From Bacteroidales bacterium (GTDB lineage Bacteria; Bacteroidota; Bacteroidia; Bacteroidales; UBA932), in assembly GCA_024683255.1 (NCBI GenBank), contig JAIKYL010000149.1, positions 1-11,442 on the forward strand: a stretch of DNA of 11,442 nt, in the 5' to 3' direction. Of this stretch, positions 1 through 6,112 are shown piece by piece (the stretch's first letter is position 1; every line of letters begins with the position of its first letter). The position numbers and the translations under genes were made by a program. The notes under the pieces were generated by a model that saw nothing but the letters and a program-made list of their open reading frames with translations, searched no databases and had not been told where the DNA came from.

Positions 1-527
1 TCACTTCTCCCGCCACCGAAACGGAGTTCTATGCCGATGGTAAAATCCAGGTGGGCAAAACGGCCGGGAAAGTAATCCTGCAAACCTTCTCTCCCGCCTC
101 TCTGGTGCGGGCCAATGCTGTTTTCAAAGGCCGGCTACCCATGTGTTTCCTGCTGTGGCCGCCTTGTCCGGAAGAGATTCCCGGCGGCAATCTGGATACT
201 CCGGAAGGCTTCCAGGCCATCCTGGACTGGGCCAAGGCCAACGGCGCCAGCATCAGCGGACCGTCCATTTCCGGCGAACCCAACAATTATTCGGAGCTTA
301 ACAATGCCTGGCAGGCCGCCCTGGTGCGGAAAGCCGGCATGCTCAACCATCCTTATTCATTTGATTCCGTGATACAGCTGCAGGAGCAGACTTCCCGTTC
401 CGACGGTTTTTTCACCAACCGTTCGGACCTTACCCTCCAGTACCTGCTGGACCACGGGCTCCGCAGCGCATCGGCCCCGGCGGTGGTTCCGGATCCGGTG
501 GCTACGCTGGAGCGTCTGGGCTATTGA
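1..527 (+). CDS. GlpQ-type glycerophosphodiester phosphodiesterase, C-terminal part (5'-truncated)
   Basis: Enzymes of this family hydrolyse glycerophosphodiesters (deacylated phospholipids) to glycerol-3-phosphate and an alcohol, usually in the periplasm or at the cell surface. Only the last 174 residues are present; the frame is open from base 3 at the left edge, so the start and the catalytic N-terminal half are outside the window. Visible in the fragment are the late TIM-barrel strands of the GDPD fold: VILQTFSPASL (fragment residues 24-34), GASISGPS (81-88), HPYSFD (116-121, matching the HPYTV segment of GlpQ) and DGFFTNRSDL (134-143, matching the DG-FTD-PD motif before the last helix). 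A short tail of about 25 residues follows. The GTG at 51 is internal and not a start. The stop codon overlaps the end of the convergent minus-strand gene by a few bases. Family assignment is fairly safe; the substrate is not known. Confidence 0.75.
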   Translation, partial: TSPATETEFYADGKIQVGKTAGKVILQTFSPASLVRANAVFKGRLPMCFLLWPPCPEEIPGGNLDTPEGFQAILDWAKANGASISGPSISGEPNNYSELNNAWQAALVRKAGMLNHPYSFDSVIQLQEQTSRSDGFFTNRSDLTLQYLLDHGLRSASAPAVVPDPVATLERLGY

Positions 528-1531
528 GCCTGTCGCCAGCTTCCTTTCTTGATGGTTTTACGGAGCTCTTTGCCAAAAAGGGCTCCGTAATAGTTTATGA
601 GGGTTTCCTGCCGGTCCGGCCCTTCCATGAAGAAGGAACCCAGACTTTCCGTATTGGCCACAAAGGTGGAGACAAACTGCGGCCGGAGCATGCCGTAGAG
701 GGCGATGCCGAAGAAATGGTACCAGGCGCCATAGTTGTCGCCCAGCGGTTTTGAGTCGTTCCGGATGTAGGCGAGTTTCTGCTGGAGCGGATCTAATTCC
801 CGCTCCGCCCGGTGGGGCTGGCCGGTGAGCACATTCTCGCAGGAGAGGAGCGTCATATACAGGTTCCCCTGGTTCAGGACATAGCTTTCGGCAAAGAGTT
901 CGTGGATTCGCAGGCTGTGGTCGGGATAGCTCATAATCCTCTCTTTCAGAGCTTCTTCCGTCCCGGTTATACAGTAGCGGGAAGTCCAGCCGCAGGCCAG
1001 GCACATGAGCAGTTTGCTCCGCATGAAAACGGGGATGGGAAAGTCCTGCTGCTTTCCGGAGAACCTTCTCCACAGGCGGTGCCAGTAGCCATACAGATTA
1101 TAGACTTTAGCCTCTGGAGACCATACATGCTCTTCCCCGATGTACGGCGAAATGGCAGGATAGTTCCGGCGGATGATATCGGCAAACTGTTCCAGCAGCA
1201 GCTCATTGTCAAGGGAATAGGTTTTCCCAATTTTGAAATCGGCCTCTCCGGCCTTTCTTTCCCTGTCCGATACGGCCTGGGGCAGGTCCTGGTGGAAAAG
1301 GGCAGAAGCCAGTTTTACAAAGGCCGTGTCCAGTTTCCGGATTAGCATGGCATCCCCCTGCGGATCCACCAGCATCACGCGGTCCTGCTGATACCCCTCG
1401 GACTCATAGCTGCGCTCCAGCCAGAATTTGAAGCCTTCCTCTCCCTGGGCGGCCATGCGGGAAGTGCCGCAGCCGGAAAGGACCAGTGCGGATAGCAGCA
1501 GGGAGGTAAAAAGGGTTATGGACGGTCTCGT
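521..1531 (-). CDS. Lipoprotein of unknown function with no canonical start codon
   Basis: About 336 residues, family not recognised. The first ATG in frame is at 1456, but the open frame continues upstream and encodes a convincing lipoprotein signal peptide: Arg at residue 2, a hydrophobic core LFTSLLLSALV, then lipobox LSGC with Cys at residue 21 (codon at 1471-1469). An ATG start would therefore cut off the signal. No ATG, GTG or TTG lies between the lipobox and the upstream in-frame stop (1546-1544); the best-placed codon is ACG at 1531-1529, one transition from ATG, which would begin T/M-R-P-S-I. The mature part is rich in aromatic residues and Arg, with NYGAWYHFFGIALYGM near the C-terminus (codons around 760-700), and no motif I can name. 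The end overlaps the convergent GDPD gene. It is probably membrane-anchored by lipid after processing. Either a rare ACG/ATA start is used or the start was lost by mutation. Confidence 0.6.
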   Translation of the reverse strand, partial: TRPSITLFTSLLLSALVLSGCGTSRMAAQGEEGFKFWLERSYESEGYQQDRVMLVDPQGDAMLIRKLDTAFVKLASALFHQDLPQAVSDRERKAGEADFKIGKTYSLDNELLLEQFADIIRRNYPAISPYIGEEHVWSPEAKVYNLYGYWHRLWRRFSGKQQDFPIPVFMRSKLLMCLACGWTSRYCITGTEEALKERIMSYPDHSLRIHELFAESYVLNQGNLYMTLLSCENVLTGQPHRAERELDPLQQKLAYIRNDSKPLGDNYGAWYHFFGIALYGMLRPQFVSTFVANTESLGSFFMEGPDRQETLINYYGALFGKELRKTIKKGSWRQAQ

Positions 1532-1557
1532 ATCGGTTAAGGCTCAGTTTATTTCCG

Positions 1558-1588
1558 CCAATTTACGAAAAAATGGCCGTACTGCCAA
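1558..1588 (-). promoter_or_regulatory. Possible Bacteroidota promoter for the 521-1531 lipoprotein gene
   Basis: On the minus strand a TTG (1588-1586) is followed after 20 nt by TAAATTGG (1565-1558), one mismatch from the TAnnTTTG -7 consensus. It lies between the stop of the upstream gene and the proposed ACG start, and would give a leader of roughly 20 nt, similar to the better-supported promoter before the export operon. It supports translation starting near 1531 rather than at 1456. Confidence 0.4.
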
Positions 1589-1593
1589 AACCG

Positions 1594-2199
1594 TCAGTGC
1601 ACCTGGCGGTCTCCGGAGGTGAAATAGACCTTGGGAACGGGGTCGGTCCGGTATGCGCCGTAACTCTGGTTAAGGTTGAGTTGGAATTCGTTCCAGGGCA
1701 CCATCACTTGTTTGTAGGTGCCGCTGGCGGCGTCATATTCCGTCCGGATCAGCTGGGGGAAACGGTCCGGAGAAAATGGGTGCTCGAAAGGAGCAGGCCC
1801 CGGGGTTTGGGAAAAGACGGGCGGGATGGAGGGGTTGACGGGCGGCGTAAGGAAAAGCCGGGCTACGAAAAGGGCCATTTTCTGGCCCTGGGAAAGCTTG
1901 GGAGGCCGATACCAGCGCAGATACTCACTAACGGAACCCGAAACACTGGCCGATATCATGGCGTTGATCCGGGCGGCCCGCTGCTCCTTGGTCTCAAAGG
2001 GGAATTCCATGGAATGGAATAAAGGCAGGCCCAGCGAGGAAGACAGGGGGGACAGCAAAAGCGGGGAAATCTGTGGCCGGGTCCTGACGCTGTCCCTGTC
2101 CATCTGGGGGACGTCCAGGGCGGTAACCGAATAATCCTGCGCCTTCAGGAACAGGGCACAGGCCAAAAGCAGCACAAGCGTTAACAGCAGACTTTTCAT
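1594..2199 (-). CDS. Small exported proline-rich protein, unknown function
   Basis: 201 residues, family not recognised. The N-terminus is a clear Sec signal: Lys2, hydrophobic stretch LLLTLVLLLACALFL, and a likely cleavage after residue 20 (LKA|QD), typical of Bacteroidota. A central amphipathic segment (about 70-115) precedes a proline-rich stretch at 117-148 with 11 prolines in 32 residues, then a short Tyr/Asn-rich C-terminus. Pro-rich segments of this kind often serve as extended linkers or binding stretches, but that is inference. The gene sits 48 nt downstream of proC on the same strand, with a small perfect hairpin in that gap just before the ATG and no obvious promoter of its own, so it may be read through from the tRNA-Arg/proC unit. 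A sequence LLAC at 11-14 resembles a lipobox, but the hydrophobic run continues past it, so a soluble or peripheral periplasmic/surface product is more likely than a lipoprotein. Confidence 0.7.
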   Translation of the reverse strand: MKSLLLTLVLLLACALFLKAQDYSVTALDVPQMDRDSVRTRPQISPLLLSPLSSSLGLPLFHSMEFPFETKEQRAARINAMISASVSGSVSEYLRWYRPPKLSQGQKMALFVARLFLTPPVNPSIPPVFSQTPGPAPFEHPFSPDRFPQLIRTEYDAASGTYKQVMVPWNEFQLNLNQSYGAYRTDPVPKVYFTSGDRQVH

Positions 2200-2205
2200 A
2201 CCGGG

Positions 2206-2226
2206 CGGTTTTTAACTCAAAAACCG
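2206..2226 (-). repeat. Perfect 8-bp inverted repeat between proC and the next gene
   Basis: On the plus strand CGGTTTTT (2206-2213), loop AACTC, then AAAAACCG (2219-2226). On the transcribed minus strand it forms a stem with five A-U and three G-C pairs, starting 21 nt after the proC stop and ending 6 nt before the next ATG. It lacks a T-tract after the stem, so it is not a standard intrinsic terminator; it could be a processing site, a weak attenuator or a translation-affecting structure. Confidence 0.55.
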
Positions 2227-2247
2227 TACCGCAGGTCCGGAAATACC

Positions 2248-3015
2248 TTATTTCCAGCTGATGAGTCCTTGGATTACGGCATTGGAGAAACCGGCCTCTT
2301 CCATGGCGTTGAGACCCTGGATGGTGATGCCGCCGGGAGTGGTCACGCGGTCAATCTCCTGTTCCGGATGGGTGCCGTGGGCGTCTACCAGATCCACCGC
2401 TCCCTTCATAGTTTGAAGGACTGCTTCCAGTGCCTGGGCGGGATACAGGCCCAGCTGCACGCCGCCTTCCATGGCGGCTCTGGCATATCGCAGCGCGAAA
2501 GCGGTTCCGCAGGAGGCCACCATCATGCCTGCGCCCAGCTGCTTTTCGTTCACCAGGAGGGTCTTTCCCACGGTGTTGAAAAGGTCCAGGAGGCACTTCC
2601 GGCTGGATTCCGTGCCGATGACTTCGTTCGCGAAAGTCATGCTCTCACCCAGTTCGATGGCCAGGTTGGGGATAACGGTATAGACGCCTTCCGGTGCCAC
2701 ATCGGCCACCCATTTTTTGAGCTGCTCTCCGGGAATACCGGCGGCTAAGGAGAACAGCAGTTTCCCTTTAAAGTGGGGGAGCATCGGCTCCAGCACCTCT
2801 TTCACCAGCCAGGGTTTCACGCCCAGGATGATGATATCGGCCCACTGGGCCGCCTGGACATTGTCCAAAGTGGCATGAAGGCCGATGGCGGTGTATTTTT
2901 CCAGGGTTTCCCGGTGCTTGGCGGTAACGGTGATTTCCACCCCGGGGCAAAAACGGGAAAGGCCCAGCGCCGTAGCGCCGCCCATGTTCCCCGCACCTAT
3001 GATGGCAATTCTCAT
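2248..3015 (-). CDS. proC: Pyrroline-5-carboxylate reductase
   Basis: Catalyses the last step of proline synthesis, NAD(P)H-dependent reduction of 1-pyrroline-5-carboxylate to L-proline, in the cytoplasm. The 255 residues are slightly short for the family (usually about 260-280) but look complete. The Rossmann nucleotide site GAGNMGG is at residues 7-13, the second-strand motif ILGVKPW at 63-69, and the family signature VTTPGGITIQGLNAME at 224-239 forms the substrate-binding helix of the C-terminal dimer domain. The start is the ATG at 3015-3013, giving MRIAIIGAGNMGG. The frame is open 15 codons further up, but that stretch lies within the tRNA-Arg gene and cannot be protein-coding in practice. 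The tRNA ends just 13 nt upstream on the same strand, so the gene most likely shares the tRNA promoter and its mRNA is released by 3' processing of the tRNA. Assignment is secure. Confidence 0.96.
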   Translation of the reverse strand: MRIAIIGAGNMGGATALGLSRFCPGVEITVTAKHRETLEKYTAIGLHATLDNVQAAQWADIIILGVKPWLVKEVLEPMLPHFKGKLLFSLAAGIPGEQLKKWVADVAPEGVYTVIPNLAIELGESMTFANEVIGTESSRKCLLDLFNTVGKTLLVNEKQLGAGMMVASCGTAFALRYARAAMEGGVQLGLYPAQALEAVLQTMKGAVDLVDAHGTHPEQEIDRVTTPGGITIQGLNAMEEAGFSNAVIQGLISWK

Positions 3016-3028
3016 GGATATTATTTTG

Positions 3029-3102
3029 TGATTCCGTCGGGATTCGAACCCGAGACCCACAGCTTAGAAGGCTGTTGCTCTATCCAGCTGAGCTACGGAA
3101 CC
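3029..3102 (-). tRNA. tRNA-Arg (anticodon TCT)
   Basis: A 74-nt cloverleaf on the minus strand. The acceptor stem GGTTCCG/CGGAATC pairs over 7 bp with one G-U; the D arm is GCTC...GAGC; the anticodon stem is ACAGC/GCTGT with loop CTTCTAA, so the anticodon is TCT (plus-strand 3066-3068) and it reads AGA/AGG; the T arm is TCGGG-TTCGAAT-CCCGA. The discriminator is A and the 3' CCA is not encoded (ACAA follows), so CCA must be added by nucleotidyltransferase. A strong promoter lies directly upstream and proC directly downstream. Confidence 0.97.
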
Positions 3103-3115
3103 GGTTTTGCGGCTG

Positions 3116-3145
3116 CAAAGTTAGTGAAAAATACGTAAACGGCAA
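3116..3145 (-). promoter_or_regulatory. Strong Bacteroidota-type promoter of tRNA-Arg (and probably proC)
   Basis: On the minus strand TTG (3145-3143), exactly 19 nt, then TAACTTTG (3123-3116), a full match to the -33 TTG / -7 TAnnTTTG promoter of the Bacteroidota primary sigma factor. The tRNA begins 13 nt after the -7 element, so the primary transcript would have only a few leader bases. The element lies just after the stop of the upstream minus-strand gene (3150). Confidence 0.85.
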
Positions 3146-3149
3146 CACC

Positions 3150-4136
3150 TTAGCGTTCCGACAGGGACAGCAGGAGCTGCAGCTGCTGATTTACCGCATC
3201 GGCAAAGCTGAATTCGCCTTCTCCGATGGGACCGGAGAAGGTGTCCACCACCACGCCTTTCTCATGTACGATGGACAGGGACTCGATGCCTTCGGAGAGG
3301 CGCCGGAGCTCTTCCAGGGTGGGGAATACGTAGACGAAATTAACGTCGTCCCGGGTTTGCTTGAGCTCAATCACGGAGCCGTCCTTGAGGGTGAAACGCA
3401 CGGGGGCGTCGTACTCGAAATGGTAGGAATCCTCCGTGCCCAACATGAAGGCCAGGTCTATGTCTTCCGTGTTGGTATTTTTATAGTACAGGTGCGACAG
3501 GATAATGTTATACGGGAAGCGGTCTCCCTTGCCCACCACCGGGTTGGAGGTGTTCATGATGCTGTTCAGGTTGTCCGTATGCCCGGCCAGGGTGGCCTGG
3601 AGCTCCACGGTGCTGTCCGCCGCTTTCAGGATGGCTTCGCAGTGGCTCTTGAGGAGTTTCCCCATGGCATCGTCTTCAAAGTTGGCCTGAATATAATCGT
3701 CCGGGTCCCAGCCGGTAACAATGTCCACGGACTTGATACCACGGATCATCTTCTCCATGTCTTCCGGTTCCACGGCATACTTGAGCCGGTTCCAGAACAG
3801 GCCATTGTCCAGCCGGCGCTTGGTGGCCGAATCCTGGCCGATCTGCTCCAGCCGCACAATCTTTCCGCCGGGAAGGTTGACAGCCATTTTAACGCCCTTG
3901 GGCACTGCGGTGGCGTTTTTCTGCTCCAGATTCATATACAGCACATACAGGGTGGATCCGTCCGGGAATCCCACCAGTTCCACGCGGGTCCACACCGGGA
4001 CGTTCCCGGCTTCCAGCAGCTGATAGTCCGTTGAGATATGGGTCATGCCTTCGCTCCGGTAATTGGTGCGGATTTCCTGGGCTTGCAAGGAGATGGAGGC
4101 CAGCACAGCGGCGGCCAAAACTAAAAGCTTTTTCAT
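3150..4136 (-). CDS. Exported protein of unknown function with an internal duplication
   Basis: 328 residues, family not recognised. The first 20 residues are a Sec signal (KK at 2-3, hydrophobic LLVLAAAVLASISL, cleavage SLQAQ|E), with no lipobox. Two regions look like copies of one beta-rich unit: residues about 82-141 (VKMAVNLPGGKIVRLEQ ... EDMEKMIRGIKSVDIV) and about 245-290 (VRFTLKDGSVIELKQ ... LEELRRLSEGIESLSIV). Each has two strands around a Gly turn followed by a helix and a final strand. The linker around 155-205 is helical and polar. The pattern resembles small periplasmic beta-sandwich or barrel proteins, but nothing indicates an enzyme. It has its own promoter upstream and is followed closely by the tRNA-Arg promoter. 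Start is the ATG at 4136-4134, the only one placing the signal peptide at the N-terminus. Confidence 0.8.
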   Translation of the reverse strand: MKKLLVLAAAVLASISLQAQEIRTNYRSEGMTHISTDYQLLEAGNVPVWTRVELVGFPDGSTLYVLYMNLEQKNATAVPKGVKMAVNLPGGKIVRLEQIGQDSATKRRLDNGLFWNRLKYAVEPEDMEKMIRGIKSVDIVTGWDPDDYIQANFEDDAMGKLLKSHCEAILKAADSTVELQATLAGHTDNLNSIMNTSNPVVGKGDRFPYNIILSHLYYKNTNTEDIDLAFMLGTEDSYHFEYDAPVRFTLKDGSVIELKQTRDDVNFVYVFPTLEELRRLSEGIESLSIVHEKGVVVDTFSGPIGEGEFSFADAVNQQLQLLLSLSER

Positions 4137-4157
4137 CCAATTCTAATTTTCCATCGG

Positions 4158-4165
4158 CAAAGATA
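4158..4165 (-). promoter_or_regulatory. -7 element for the 3150-4136 gene
   Basis: TATCTTTG on the minus strand, a full TAnnTTTG match, 21 nt before the ATG at 4136. The -33 position 19 nt further up does not read TTG, so this is recognised mainly by the -7 element and its position. Confidence 0.6.
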
Positions 4166-4188
4166 CATTTTCTATGCCAAAAAATCAC

Positions 4189-4196
4189 TATATTTA
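4189..4196 (+). promoter_or_regulatory. Probable -7 element for the PPC-domain/dcuB pair
   Basis: TATATTTA, one mismatch (final base) from TAnnTTTG, 22 nt before the ATG at 4219, with a T-run in place of TTG 19 nt upstream. It is divergent to the -7 element at 4158-4165, so the two promoters sit within about 40 bp of each other in an AT-rich gap. Confidence 0.45.
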
Positions 4197-4218
4197 CGGA
4201 CACTAATCCAATAATACT

Positions 4219-4680
4219 ATGTATCAATATACCCAAGTGAAAGAGTCTGTTGCCCTGGGAATGGAGGTAAAAGGGATCAAACGCTATATCCTCAGCCTGG
4301 ATAATCACGTGAGCATAGTGGAGGCTCTTACGGCTTTTTGTAAGGAAAAAGAGATCTTTGCCGGAAAGGTAAGCGGCCTGGGTGCCGTGAACAGCGCCAC
4401 CTTCCGTTTCCTGAACCCTGCCACCCTCAAATATGTAGACAAGACTATTGAGGAGCAGATGGAAATTACCAATCTCACCGGCAATATCTCCTGCAAGGAC
4501 GGAAAACCCTATCTTCATCTTCATATAACCGCCAGTCGGGAGGATTATACCTGCATCGGCGGTCATCTGCTGGATGCCCGCATCAACGGCGCCTGCGAAC
4601 TGTTTGTGGAGGATTATTACCTCACCTCCGTCGGCCGCCGGCAGGACGAAGAAACCGGATTGAATATGTATAAATTCTAA
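4219..4680 (+). CDS. PPC domain (DUF296) DNA-binding-like protein
   Basis: 153 residues, a single PPC (plants and prokaryotes conserved, DUF296) domain covering nearly the whole chain, the usual length for bacterial stand-alone members. Diagnostic sequence: AGKVSGLGAVNSATFRFLNP at 48-67, then LHLHITASRED at 99-109 and IGGHLL at 113-118. Histidines 100, 102 and 116 lie where the family conserves His and could line a shared pocket or metal site; that is inference from family pattern. In plants the domain is fused to AT-hook motifs and acts in trimerisation and regulation; the bacterial proteins have no AT-hook, and their role is unknown. It lacks a signal peptide and should be cytoplasmic. The stop is 4 nt before the dcuB ATG, so the two are almost surely one operon, which suggests but does not prove a role connected with dicarboxylate metabolism or transport. 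Confidence 0.88.
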   Translation: MYQYTQVKESVALGMEVKGIKRYILSLDNHVSIVEALTAFCKEKEIFAGKVSGLGAVNSATFRFLNPATLKYVDKTIEEQMEITNLTGNISCKDGKPYLHLHITASREDYTCIGGHLLDARINGACELFVEDYYLTSVGRRQDEETGLNMYKF

Positions 4681-4684
4681 TACT

Positions 4685-6058
4685 ATGACCTTTACCATGA
4701 TCATTGAGCTGCTCATCGTACTGGCAGCGCTTTATGTGGGATCCCGTTACGGGTCGCTGGCCCTGGGTGCCATCTCCGGCATCGGCCTGGCCATCCTGGT
4801 GTTCGGCTTCGGCCTCAAGCCCGGTACGCCGCCCACGGACGTTATCTATATCATCATCGCCGCCGTCACCTGCGCAGGTACCCTGCAGGCGTCGGGCGGT
4901 ATGGACTGGATGATCCAGATAGCAGAGAAGATGCTTCGCAAGCACCCGGACCACATTACCTTCCTGGGCCCGCTGGTAACCTTCTTCCTCACCGTGCTGG
5001 TGGGTACCGGCCATGTGGTATACACCATCATGCCCATTATCTGCGACATCGCGCTCAAGAAAGGCATCCGTCCGGAACGTCCCTGCGGCGTTTCTTCCGT
5101 GGCATCCCAGGTGGGTATTACCTGCTCGCCCATCGCCGCAGCCGTGGTTGCCTTTGTAACTATTTCCAACACAAATGGTTACATGGTAAGCATCCCGCAA
5201 GTGCTCATGGTAACCATCCCGGCCTGCCTGTTGGGCCTCATGTGCGCCGCCCTGGCTTCCTACAGGCGGGGCAAGGACCTGGACAAGGATCCGGAATTCC
5301 TCAAGAGAAAGGCCGATCCGGAGCAGTATGTATACATGTACGGCAACACCGCCACCACCCTGGACAAGGTTATCACCAAAGAAGCCAAGGCTTCCGTATT
5401 CATCTTCCTGGGCTCCCTGCTGGTCATCGTGGCCTTCGCATTCTGCCAGATGATCCATGTGGGAGAGCAGACCCTGGCCCAGGCCATCAACCTGCCCAAG
5501 ATGAATATCTGCATCCAGATTATCATGCTCATGGCCGCCGCCTGCAACATCATGTTCTGCAAGGCTGCTCCCAAGAAGGCCGTGGGCGGCGCCGTATGGC
5601 AGAGCGGTATGGTGGCCGTGGTAGCCATCTACGGAATTGCCTGGCTGGCCGATACTTACTTCGGCAACTACATGGATCAGATGAAACTTATGCTGGCCGA
5701 TCTGGTTACCAACTACCCCTGGAGTATCGCCGTGGTGTTCTTTCTGGTCTCCGTGCTCATCAACAGCCAGGGCGCCGTGGTGGTGGCCATGCTGCCGCTG
5801 GCCTATGAGCTGGGTATTGCCGGACCGGTGCTGCTGGGAGTCCTTCCCAGTGTGTACGGATACTTCTTCATCCCCAACTATCCGTCCGATATCGCCACGG
5901 TGAACTTCGACCGTTCCGGAACTACGGTAATCGGCAAATACCTCCTGAACCACAGCTTCATGATGCCGGGCCTTATAAGTGTAATCGTGGCCACTGTGGT
6001 GGGCTATTTGATAACCAACGTATTCTTTGCGGGGTATTTCGCCAGCTTTATCCAGTAG
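4685..6058 (+). CDS. dcuB: Anaerobic C4-dicarboxylate transporter, DcuA/DcuB family
   Basis: 457-residue inner-membrane carrier that in this family exchanges fumarate, malate or aspartate for succinate during anaerobic growth. It matches E. coli DcuB in length (446) and, as I recall that protein, along the sequence: ALGAISGIGLAILVFGFGLKPGTPPTDVI near the N-terminus, TLQASGGMDWMIQIAEKMLR (residues 66-85), GTGHVVYTIMPII (107-119), GIRPERP (127-133) and SQVGITCSPI (141-150). GHVVYT is DcuB-like, where DcuA has GNISLAT. About ten or more hydrophobic segments are spread over the chain, with a polar loop around 190-230. The ATG at 4685 is chosen; an ATG four codons later is also possible. It directly follows the PPC-domain gene. 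In a Bacteroidota fermenter this fits fumarate respiration with succinate export. Assignment to the Dcu family is secure; B rather than A is likely. Confidence 0.92.
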   Translation: MTFTMIIELLIVLAALYVGSRYGSLALGAISGIGLAILVFGFGLKPGTPPTDVIYIIIAAVTCAGTLQASGGMDWMIQIAEKMLRKHPDHITFLGPLVTFFLTVLVGTGHVVYTIMPIICDIALKKGIRPERPCGVSSVASQVGITCSPIAAAVVAFVTISNTNGYMVSIPQVLMVTIPACLLGLMCAALASYRRGKDLDKDPEFLKRKADPEQYVYMYGNTATTLDKVITKEAKASVFIFLGSLLVIVAFAFCQMIHVGEQTLAQAINLPKMNICIQIIMLMAAACNIMFCKAAPKKAVGGAVWQSGMVAVVAIYGIAWLADTYFGNYMDQMKLMLADLVTNYPWSIAVVFFLVSVLINSQGAVVVAMLPLAYELGIAGPVLLGVLPSVYGYFFIPNYPSDIATVNFDRSGTTVIGKYLLNHSFMMPGLISVIVATVVGYLITNVFFAGYFASFIQ

Positions 6059-6059
6059 A

Positions 6060-6081
6060 AAAGATAATTTTTATTATCTTT
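6060..6081 (+). repeat. Perfect 9-bp AT-rich hairpin after dcuB, over the next promoter
   Basis: AAAGATAAT (6060-6068), loop TTTT, ATTATCTTT (6073-6081), every base paired. It begins 2 nt after the dcuB stop. There is one G-C pair per arm, so it is a weak terminator at best, though it could stop or protect transcripts from dcuB. Its right arm contains most of the -7 element of the downstream export operon. Confidence 0.65.
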
Positions 6082-6082
6082 G
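6075..6082 (+). promoter_or_regulatory. -7 element of the polysaccharide export operon
   Basis: TATCTTTG is a full TAnnTTTG match, ending 30 nt before the ATG at 6113. The -33 position (6053-6055, inside the end of dcuB) reads CAG, not TTG, so a second factor or a weaker promoter is possible. The element rules out translation from the in-frame TTG at 6080, which lies inside it. Confidence 0.65.
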
Positions 6083-6112
6083 CATGATTATTCAAGAATA
6101 ACATTTGGTTTT

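Noticed and set aside
2158..2169. Lipobox-like LLAC in the small proline-rich protein
   Set aside because: The hydrophobic run continues after the Cys and a standard signal peptidase I site (LKA|QD) follows.
3016..3060. 15-codon N-terminal extension of proC
   Set aside because: It overlaps the 3' half of the tRNA-Arg gene, and the ATG at 3015 starts exactly at the Rossmann fold.
3075..4034. Plus-strand open frame opposite the 3150-4136 gene
   Set aside because: It begins inside the tRNA gene, is His/Val/Gly-rich like a shadow, and the minus-strand frame has a proper signal peptide and promoter.
4622..5953. Long open frame antisense to dcuB (443 codons)
   Set aside because: His/Gly/Asp-rich composition typical of a shadow of a GC-rich membrane-protein gene; no family features, and dcuB is certain.
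6080..6112. TTG start giving an 11-residue extension of the Wza-like protein
   Set aside because: The TTG lies inside the -7 promoter element, and the ATG at 6113 gives a normal signal peptide.
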